DNA of 5,167 nt from Rickettsiales bacterium (GTDB taxonomy: Bacteria; Pseudomonadota; Alphaproteobacteria; Rickettsiales; Anaplasmataceae), in contig JAITUS010000078.1 in assembly GCA_031286185.1 (NCBI GenBank), positions 1-5,167 on the forward strand, read 5' to 3'. The translations under genes and the position numbers were made by a program. Every line of letters starts with the position of its first letter. The first letter of the stretch is position 1. The notes below the pieces were generated by a model that saw nothing but the letters and a program-made list of their open reading frames with translations, had not been told where the DNA came from and searched no databases. This document shows positions 1 through 5,167 of this stretch, piece after piece.

Positions 1-96
1 AATGCCGTTTACTTCATAATGCTACCTTTTTTGGTTCCTGTATTATTCACATTTTAAATACAGGGTGTGCTAAAATTTAAAAGAAACTTCCGGCGG
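1..96. other. Host-like flank with an ACAGGGTGT repeat-type motif
   Basis: No coding sequence is recognisable here. The stretch is AT-rich and contains TACAGGGTGT at 59-68, followed by an A-rich run and CCGGCGG. Motifs of the ACAGGGTGT kind are familiar from the edges of dispersed repeats in insect genomes, so this may be the margin of another repeat copy abutting the retrotransposon fragment. That is recollection and inference; the sequence alone shows neither a terminal inverted repeat nor a clear target-site duplication. Confidence 0.3.
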
Positions 97-440
97 CTAA
101 AGGTTAATATTATCCTCCCATCCACGTCTGGGTCTCCCCAATGGTCTCCTTCCCTCAGGCTTCCCAACCAGAACCCTGTACACTCCTCTCCACTACTCCA
201 TACGCGCCACATGCCCCGCCCATCTCATTCTTCTCGATTTTACCACCCGCACAATATTGGGTAAGGTGTCCAGATCACAAAGCTCCTCATTATATATTTT
301 TCTCCATTCCCCTGTTACCTCATCCTTCTTAGGCCCAAATACTCTCCTCAGCACCCTATTCTCAAACACCCTCAACCTACGTTCGTCCCCCAGTGTCAGT
401 GACCAAGTTTCACACCCATACAGAACCACAGGCAATATTA
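97..440 (-). mobile_element. Non-LTR retrotransposon (LINE) reverse-transcriptase C-terminal fragment, degenerate
   Basis: Read on the minus strand, this encodes the C-terminal tail typical of insect LINE endonuclease/reverse-transcriptase polyproteins. In order it shows ILPVVLYGCETWSL, RVFENRVLRRVFG, RRMRWAGHVARME and, after a stop, VYRVLVGKPEGRRPLGRPRR and GWEDNIN. The frame stays open from 440 to 196, is broken by TAG at 193-195 between ARME and WRGVYRV, then continues in the same frame to a second TAG at 97-99. The polymerase core and endonuclease are absent on the 5' side, and the usual residues after WEDNI are lost on the 3' side, so the copy is truncated at both ends and cannot transpose. 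Base composition is clearly richer in GC than the bacterial segment to the right. This is the strongest evidence that the left part of the window is eukaryotic nuclear DNA. The clade (Jockey, R1-like, RTE or other) cannot be settled from this tail. Confidence 0.87.
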
Positions 441-686
441 TGATTATAATAAATTTAATTATTGATAAATCAAGATTGTTACAAAATCACAATAAAACAT
501 TAACAAAACGTACCGCATTCTCAATTATACCAGAATAAACCCCAGATCAAAATTTCACAAAAAAATCCGCATATTTTACGGAACCCGATTTTTCAGGGGC
601 CAAATTAGAAAAAAAAGTGCGCAAATTACGCTAGCAAATACGGTATTTGGGAGTCCAATTTGGGGATCTGTGACAGGGTACGAAAC
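441..686. other. AT-rich host flank between retrotransposon and bacterial segment
   Basis: I see no gene here. Bases 441-540 are low-complexity AT-rich DNA with a run of ATT/ATA codon-like repeats beside the RT fragment. An open minus-strand frame runs from the rlmB fragment through this interval to about 576, but its residues after about 686 (PVTDPQIG and onwards) do not resemble the methyltransferase, so the open frame looks fortuitous. The bacterial-to-host transition is placed at about 680-690 because methyltransferase similarity ends there. Confidence 0.55.
567..650. repeat. Possible MITE-like remnant with a weak inverted repeat
   Basis: Bases 568-584 (CGCATATTTTACGGAAC) and the reverse complement of 617-632 (AGCGTAATTTGCGCAC) match imperfectly, at roughly 10 of 16 positions with a one-base gap. 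They flank a spacer that includes an A-rich run. The adjoining CAAATACGGTATT at 635-647 resembles end sequences of small non-autonomous DNA transposons with ACCGTATTT-type termini that I recall from animal genomes. The symmetry is weak, no target-site duplication is visible, and the element boundaries are a guess. Confidence 0.25.
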
Positions 687-857
687 GTTTAATGTCCTTA
701 CTATCTGCACATTGTCTAATTTCTTTCTCACATTCTCTGTAGAATTTCCTGTTACTAACAACTCTATACACCGCCTATTTTTGTTTCTTAATGCTAACAG
801 GCAAGTGTGCTTTCCGTATAGCCAACAGTTGTCATTAGCTTTTGATGATTTCATCAT
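687..857 (-). pseudogene. rlmB: 5' fragment of TrmH/SpoU-family 23S rRNA 2'-O-methyltransferase (rlmB-like)
   Basis: The minus-strand frame starts with two tandem ATGs (855-857 and 852-854) and encodes about 57 residues, with WLYGKHTCLLAL near residues 12-23, RRCIELLVTGNS at 28-39 and KKLDNVQIVRTL at 45-56. This is the small N-terminal RNA-binding domain of the RlmB type: a YGxH motif, an Ala/Leu-rich helix, then a strand ending in a VT-type motif. RlmB methylates the 2'-O of G2251 in 23S rRNA in the peptidyl-transferase region. The knotted SPOUT domain that binds S-adenosylmethionine is completely missing: similarity stops at about 687 and the sequence becomes host-like, so the insertion breakpoint cut the gene. 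No internal stop or frameshift occurs in the surviving piece. Family assignment rests on this short domain alone, so another TrmH-family member is possible. It diverges from the smr gene across an 89-base spacer. Confidence 0.7.
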
Positions 858-946
858 ATTATTGAAAATTGGGTTTTTATAGAATAAGCAACATTTTACT
901 GTGTTTATATTTTGTTGTAAAATTATGCAATTTAATTAATACGTTT
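858..946. other. Divergent rlmB/smr intergenic spacer
   Basis: This AT-rich spacer of 89 bases lies between the divergently oriented rlmB and smr starts and should have held both promoters in the bacterium. TTGAAA (862-867) and TAGAAT (880-885) each resemble sigma-70 elements, but they are only 12 bases apart, too close for a normal promoter, so I do not call one. No clear Shine-Dalgarno sequence precedes the smr ATG. Confidence 0.4.
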
Positions 947-1447
947 ATGTCAGATGATGAGTTAGACTGGCAAAAAAATGTTAAGCCAATAGAATGTGGA
1001 AAAGTTAGTTTGAAAGTTGATCATAAAGTAAATATAAAATCTGTGGTTGATGAAGGTACCTCCGGCTTACAAGGAAATTTTCTTAATACCAATAATGGTA
1101 ACTCATCATTTTGTCTTGACTACAATACAAAATCATAGATTGATAGGGGTAAATATTTTATAAGCGATAAACTTGATTTGCATGGCTGTAATATAGATAA
1201 TGCTTACTGTAAATTGATAGATTTTATTGTCAAAAATTATCAAGCAGGGAATAGGTGCTTATTGATAATTACGGGGCACGGCAATACAACAGATAGAACA
1301 GACACTATAAAGTACAGCTTAAATAAGTGATTGAATGATACTAAAATTCAGCATATGACCTTACACTACCAGCAAGCCACAAAAAAACATGGTGGTAAAG
1401 GGGCTTTTTGTGTCTTATTAAGAAGAAATAGAAGCAGTAGATCTTGA
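947..1447 (+). pseudogene. Smr-domain (MutS2-type C-terminal) protein, two nonsense mutations
   Basis: A single frame of 166 codons runs from ATG 947 to TGA 1445-1447, broken by TAG at 1136-1138 and TGA at 1328-1330 with no frameshift. The N-terminal 63 residues (MSDDELDWQKNVKPI onwards) form a polar linker of unknown fold. The Smr domain follows: KLDLHGCN, CLLIITGHGN, a helix ending in SLNK then the stop at 1328 where the family has Trp-Leu (TGG to TGA), and HGGKGAFCVLLRR at the end. Smr domains occur as the C-terminal module of MutS2 and in small stand-alone proteins, and several have nicking nuclease activity; the role of this short form is not well established. The start at 947 is preferred over an in-frame ATG at 869 because the extra 26 residues are hydrophobic and would come from the intergenic spacer. 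The gene converges on uvrC. Confidence 0.87.
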
Positions 1448-1727
1448 TTTTAGAGTATCTCTTTAGGAGCACGGCTAATGTGCAGATATTGAAGTAAAAG
1501 TGGTCAGTACTCGACGCTGGTTTAATTATTATACTTGTAATAAGTATAATAGATTGGTGAGGATACCTAAAATGCAGTATTTTTGTTGAAATAGCTCAAC
1601 TTGATACGCACTAGCATGACATTTTATACTACCTTGTCCACCTTATTTTGCCGATCTTATGAACGAATACGCTTTAATACTAAAGAAGCCTGACTCCTGA
1701 ATTACTCCAGTACTCCTTTCTTATAAT
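1448..1727. other. Non-coding gap between convergent smr and uvrC pseudogenes
   Basis: I find no recognisable protein in any of the six frames of this 280-base stretch, and no tRNA-like cloverleaf. It holds the AT-rich hairpin at 1527-1551, a shorter hairpin with GTTGA/TCAAC arms around 1586-1601, and three ACTCC pentamers at 1693-1697, 1704-1708 and 1712-1716 just beyond the uvrC stop. It is most simply the decayed 3' intergenic region of two convergent genes. Confidence 0.5.
1527..1551. repeat. AT-rich perfect hairpin (10-bp stem, 5-base loop)
   Basis: TATTATACTT at 1527-1536 pairs perfectly with AAGTATAATA at 1542-1551 around the loop GTAAT. It lies 80 bases past the smr stop and about 180 bases past the uvrC stop, between two convergent genes, so a bidirectional terminator is conceivable. 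However, the stem has only one G-C pair and no T-run follows on either strand, so a factor-independent terminator is unlikely. Confidence 0.4.
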
Positions 1728-3502
1728 TCACGTGTTAGGAATGATTTCCGCTAAACCTTTACTAATTCCAGGTACGTTTTGAATTTCAGCTAGAGAAGCT
1801 TTGCTTTGCTTATGTTTTCTACCGAACCAAAATGAGACATGAGCGCCTTTTTTCTTTTATTGCCAATGCCGGATATTTTGCTTAATTGTGAAACAAAAAA
1901 CTGTTTATCGCGTTATTTTCTGTGTGTAGTTATTGCAAAACGGTGCGGCTTCATTACGCAGCAATTGTAAATAAAGCATGACCTTGCTGTCACTTGCTAG
2001 AGTAAATTCTTCTCTGCTCGGCACATAAAATCTCTCATTTCCTGCGTTACGATAAGGGCCCTTTGTCATGCAAGCAAAAGGAACGTTGATATTTAACACC
2101 TCCAATACATTAAGCACTATGGAAACATGCCCAGGTCCACCATCAATCAATAGAAAATCAGGAATTATGTATTTTACATTACCGGAGAAACGTCTAGTTA
2201 GCACTTCTCTCACCGTTTTATAGTCATCACCTGAAGTTTCTTCTTTTATAGTAAATTATCTGTACTCACTTTTAAAACCCTCCCCTGCTCTGCAATAACC
2301 ATCACACCAACTTGTTGATTTCCGGATATATGGCTATTGTCATAAACCTCGATACGTTTTGGAATATTTGGTAACGAGAAGATTTTGCTAAGCTCTTCGA
2401 GCTTTTCTAGGTTATTTCTATAATCGATAAGCTTCTGCTCTAAGCTATGCTGAGAATTATTGTAAATAAAATTCAACAAATCACGTTCTTTACTATTTTC
2501 CACACGCAAAACTTGTATTGGTTTCTGACTAACAACATAAAGTGCTTGCTCTATCATTTTCTTATCCTTAATGAAATCTGGAACGTAAATTTGCGCTGGT
2601 GGTGTGTTAACTGGATTATACAAATTGACCAAAAAGGTGGATAAAATTTCATCATTTGGATGATCACTACAATTCTCAACGAAGTAAGGAATGCTTCCAT
2701 GGTTGTCTTTATCTCTGAACGATAATACATCAATGCATGCCAGGTTTGCCTCTGCATCTTCTTCACAAGAAAAATCCATCGGCTGCATTTGAATTTGCTG
2801 AAGAAATTTCAATCGATCTCTATATACAGCAGCAAGCTCATAGTTAATTTCCCTGCTGCACTTTTCCATTGTAGAAAATAATTGTCTTTGCACTTCTTTA
2901 TTCCTTCCGATCAGCGTGTCTTGTGCTTCTTTTACTGATTTGCAGTAATCAGCTTTTGTAATTTTATCTACTCATGGTGCTGAACAGCGCTTAATTTGAT
3001 ATTCAATACACGGTCTTTTTGTTGAGGAAAAGTACTGATCTGAACATATTCTCAAGAGAAAGGCTCTTTGCAGTGATAATATAGTGTTCTTAACAGCAGC
3101 AGCAGATGGAAAAGGGCCAAAATAATGAAACTCATTCTTCTTAAATTTGCCTCTATATTTCGTTATTCTTGGATAATCGTGCTTAAAAATTGTTATATAA
3201 GGATAAGATTTTCCATCCTTAAGCACAAAATTATAAGGTGGCTTTATCGATTTTATTAACTGTGCTTCAAGAAGCAATGCTTCGATTTCATTCTCAGTGA
3301 TAAATATTTCAACCTTAATAACCTGTGACAGCAGGACTCTAATTCGTTCAGAAAGGTTTTCGAATTGAAGGTAGTCGGATAATCTCGACTTCAAGTTTTT
3401 TGCTTTACCAATGTATAAAACCTTATTCTTATCTCTAACCATCTTATACACGCCACAGGACTGTGGAGATGATTTGATTTGTTCTTTATATTTCCTAAGC
3501 AT
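1728..3502 (-). pseudogene. uvrC: uvrC pseudogene, excinuclease ABC subunit C, full length with six lesions
   Basis: UvrC makes both incisions around a bulky DNA lesion in nucleotide excision repair, working with UvrA and UvrB. All domains are visible across about 590 codons, near the family's usual ~600. They are the GIY-YIG nuclease (SCGVYKM about residues 15-21, LYIGKAKNLKSR 29-40, EIEALLLEA about 72-80), the Cys-rich linker (KRCSAP), the UvrB-binding UVR motif (about 204-238, MEKCSREINYELAAVYRDR), and the RNase H-like nuclease. The nuclease shows Asp in VYDNSHISG, Asp in LLIDGGPGH and His in NEAHRFAI. Tandem helix-hairpin-helix motifs (SGIGNKRKKA and VPGISKGLAEII) end the protein. Lesions: TGA at 2972-2974 replacing the Cys after SAP; a one-base loss in the A-run at 2270-2273 (LK/SEYR); TAA at 2256-2258; a one-base gain near 1946-1949, just before the catalytic His; TAA at 1913-1915; and a one-base loss near 1810-1811. 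The start ATG at 3500-3502 is directly preceded by an in-frame TAA and overlaps the end of glyS. The stop is taken as TGA 1728-1730. Confidence 0.95.
3495..3502 (-). other. 8-nt glyS/uvrC gene overlap
   Basis: On the minus strand ATGCTTAG contains the uvrC start (ATG, 3500-3502) and, in another frame, the glyS stop (TAG, 3495-3497). Such overlaps indicate one transcript and translational coupling in the ancestral bacterium. Only a weak AGG-like element (in CAGGTTAAGC) lies upstream, which fits coupled re-initiation rather than a strong independent ribosome binding site. The overlap has survived the decay and supports the uvrC start choice. Confidence 0.85.
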
Positions 3503-5167
3503 TTATCCATTGCTTAACCTGTATGAGGCTAAAATCTGCTACTAAATGAAAGGTGGAAACAACACTCGCAAGCAAAGATAACCTGTTTCTTCTGCGCTCA
3601 TCAGAATCACAGTTAATCTTCACACTGTCCATAAACTGACTGATAAACGGAGCAAAACCAGCAAGTTCATCGAGCGCTGCATTAAAGTGATAATTTTATA
3701 TTGCTTGTTTTATGTTTGTACAAGCAGTTATAGCACAATTTGATAGCGTAATTTCTTCATTTTCAATCAAAACCCTCTTACCGTAAGATGCACTATAAGT
3801 AGTGCCATCACTTTTTCTTACTTTGCTCATCATGTTACTGACTCTTTTGTAAGTGCTTAGAACCTGTTCACCTTCTGGCGTACTAAGATAACGATCCAAT
3901 ATAACAGTTTGCTTTTCTGCTGTCAGCAGATCATTAATATCGATTTTATATAGTATTGAATCTATAACATCTTGCCTTATATTTCTATTTTTTAAAATAA
4001 CCTTGAATCTTTCTAAGCAGAATTTAAATACTAGTTCTGAAATTTGTTTTCTATTTGGCTTATCAACTGACGTTGTATTTTTATTAAATAGAAGTTTTGA
4101 ATATAAAGATACTGAATTGTCTATCAGTAGCCTAATTGGAATAAGCAAATTATTTTCAAGTATTATCCTAATTACACCAATTGTCATTCTCCGCAAACCA
4201 AACTGACCATAAGAACCGGAGATTTTCTCACCTGCTGCAATAAAACTAACCAAACTATCCACTTTGTCTGCAATTGACACAGCAACTGCAGAAGGAGATT
4301 TAGGACACTTTTACTCTGGCCCGATTGGCTTATAGTGCTCAGTTATAGCTTCCACTATTTCTTTATCTTCTTGAAAATAAGAACCGTAATATCCACTCAT
4401 TACTCCTTGCAATCCTGGAAATTCTTTCACTATCGACGTTGCAAGATCTGCCTTTGCTAAATATGCAGCACGTTCAACTTTAATTAGTGAAGCATGTGGA
4501 ATAAATATGGCTACATACTTTGACAGAGCCATAATACGCTTCACTTTTTCTTCCACACTACCAAGCGAAGCGTGAAATGAAGTAGAGCCTAATTTTTTGA
4601 CATAGTAATCTAAATTTTCCTTCTTGTCTTGAGATATCAAATACTGGGCATCAGCAAGACGTGCTTCTAATATTCTTTCATGCCCTTTGATAACTTCATT
4701 ATTGTTAACATTTACAGCAGTGACAAAATGTGAGATTTTCTGTCCATCACTTAAAGCAAGATGTTAATTGTACTAAGTATTACTTCCTTCGGTAACCCTG
4801 ATGATTTCACTTTACCAAATAATACTATTGGCCATTCTATAAGCCCAGTCAACTCATTGAGTAAATAATCATCTTTTTAAGCTGTAAATTCCGCTCTTTT
4901 GTAAATTTATTAATCTGATTTAGTATAAATTGCTTTCTTTTGTTTGGCTGGGGAATTACATTATTTTTTTCTAGCAATTCAAAATAGTGTTTGGGTGTTT
5001 TAACAGTAAGTGCTGCATCACTTAAGACAAACCTATGACCATATGTTGCGTTGCACGCTGTAACCCCTGCAAAAGATACAGGTATTATTTCGTCATTTAA
5101 AATACATAAAATATTTTTAATTGGCCTAAGCCATCTCTCTTTTCTTTCACCCCATCTCATGCTCTTT
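3495..5167 (-). pseudogene. glyS: glyS pseudogene, glycyl-tRNA synthetase beta subunit, 5' end beyond window
   Basis: In the bacterial alpha2beta2 glycyl-tRNA synthetase the beta chain supplies tRNA recognition, while the alpha chain holds the class II catalytic site. About 555 codons of a family length near 700 are present. Landmarks in order are KSMRWGERKERWLRPI at the window edge, ATYGHRF, ELTGLIEWPIVLFG, LPKEVILSTI, DGQKISHFVTAVN, RILEARLADAQYL, RAAYLAKADLATSIVKEFP, LQGVMSGYYG, EHYKPIGPE, AVAVSIADKVDSLVSFIAAG, FGLRRMTIGVIRII and TYKRVSNMM, then a C-terminal anticodon-binding (DALR-like) helical domain ending LVADFSLIQVKQWINA. Lesions: a one-base loss in the A-run at 4874-4878 (LKK/DDYLLNEL); a small deletion near 4755-4770 that removes the residues between ILSTI and LALSDG and shifts the frame; TAA at 4311-4313 (GPE/KCPK, fits TCA to TAA); and TAA at 3696-3698 (KQAI/NYHF). 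Glycyl charging is essential, so this copy must lie in a genome that does not depend on it. Its stop overlaps the uvrC start. Confidence 0.94.

Larger units (their letters stand above)
685..5167. other. Putative nuclear insertion of Wolbachia-type bacterial DNA (right end outside window)
   Basis: From about 685 onwards all recognisable coding sequence is bacterial: an rlmB-like fragment, smr, uvrC and glyS. These are AT-rich and retain a bacterial arrangement, with a divergent pair and an overlapping co-directional pair, and there is no sign of introns. Every gene carries disabling lesions: seven nonsense codons and five frameshifting indels in total, plus truncation of rlmB. Essential genes such as glyS could not be this damaged in a living bacterium unless an intact copy existed elsewhere. 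Together with an insect-type retrotransposon 250 bases to the left, this points to a laterally transferred, neutrally decaying chromosome piece in an arthropod genome. Assignment to Wolbachia rests on the protein character and on Wolbachia being the usual donor in insects; it was not tested by search. A chimeric assembly joining host and symbiont reads is the main alternative, but it would not explain the decay. Confidence 0.75.

Noticed and set aside
67..332. Plus-strand open frames overlapping the retrotransposon fragment
   Set aside because: They are Pro/Ser/His-rich shadows of the minus-strand RT frame, with no recognisable domain.
576..857. A 93-codon minus-strand open frame as one intact gene
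   Set aside because: Only the first 57 codons resemble an rRNA methyltransferase; the rest reads through host-like repeat DNA to a chance stop. It is a fusion across the breakpoint, not a gene.
862..885. A sigma-70 promoter for smr
   Set aside because: The TTGAAA and TAGAAT spacing is 12 bases, well short of the usual 16-18, and such hexamers are common in AT-rich DNA.
869..946. An upstream in-frame ATG at 869 as the smr start, giving a hydrophobic leader
   Set aside because: The 26 extra residues come from AT-rich spacer and only look like a signal peptide. MSDDELDWQ from 947 is a typical start, and Smr proteins are cytoplasmic.
1328..1330. TGA read as Trp (alternative genetic code)
   Set aside because: The TGA at 1328 does fall at a Trp position, but the TGA at 2972 replaces a Cys, and TAA and TAG stops and frameshifts also occur. 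General decay explains all of them.
1905..2290. Programmed frameshifting in uvrC
   Set aside because: UvrC is not known to use frameshifting, and three separate shifts plus three nonsense codons in one gene indicate a pseudogene.
685..5167. A CRISPR array, phage module, toxin-antitoxin or novel defence system
   Set aside because: There are no regularly spaced repeats and no such proteins; every recognisable frame belongs to a housekeeping bacterial gene.

Overview
The window looks like arthropod (probably insect) nuclear DNA carrying a decayed piece of a Wolbachia-type (Rickettsiales) chromosome. Two kinds of sequence lie side by side. The left ~0.7 kb holds eukaryotic repeat DNA, including an unmistakable non-LTR retrotransposon reverse-transcriptase C-terminus of the kind common in insects. 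From about position 685 to the right edge, the sequence is AT-rich bacterial coding DNA whose genes are all broken. I assign the bacterial part to Wolbachia from the look of the proteins, not from a database search; another Rickettsiales member is possible.

Layout: 1-96, host sequence with a short repeat-like motif. 97-440 (minus), retrotransposon RT fragment with one stop codon. 441-686, AT-rich flank with a weak inverted repeat that may be a MITE remnant. 687-857 (minus), the N-terminal 57 codons of a TrmH/SpoU rRNA 2'-O-methyltransferase (rlmB-like), cut off in mid-gene at the host junction. 858-946, the divergent intergenic spacer. 947-1447 (plus), an Smr-domain gene with two nonsense codons. 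1448-1727, a non-coding gap with an AT-rich hairpin. 1728-3502 (minus), a full-length uvrC pseudogene with three nonsense codons and three frameshifts. 3495-5167 (minus), a glyS pseudogene (glycyl-tRNA synthetase beta chain) with two nonsense codons and two frameshifting lesions, running off the right edge.

In the ancestral bacterium glyS and uvrC formed a co-directional pair whose ends overlap by 8 nt. The smr gene pointed towards the 3' end of uvrC and was divergent from rlmB. The genes do housekeeping jobs (translation, excision repair, rRNA modification). Nothing here encodes a working pathway now, because every bacterial reading frame is interrupted. I see no novel defence, toxin or mobile bacterial system. 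The interesting biology is the lateral transfer itself, its junction inside rlmB, and the pattern of decay.
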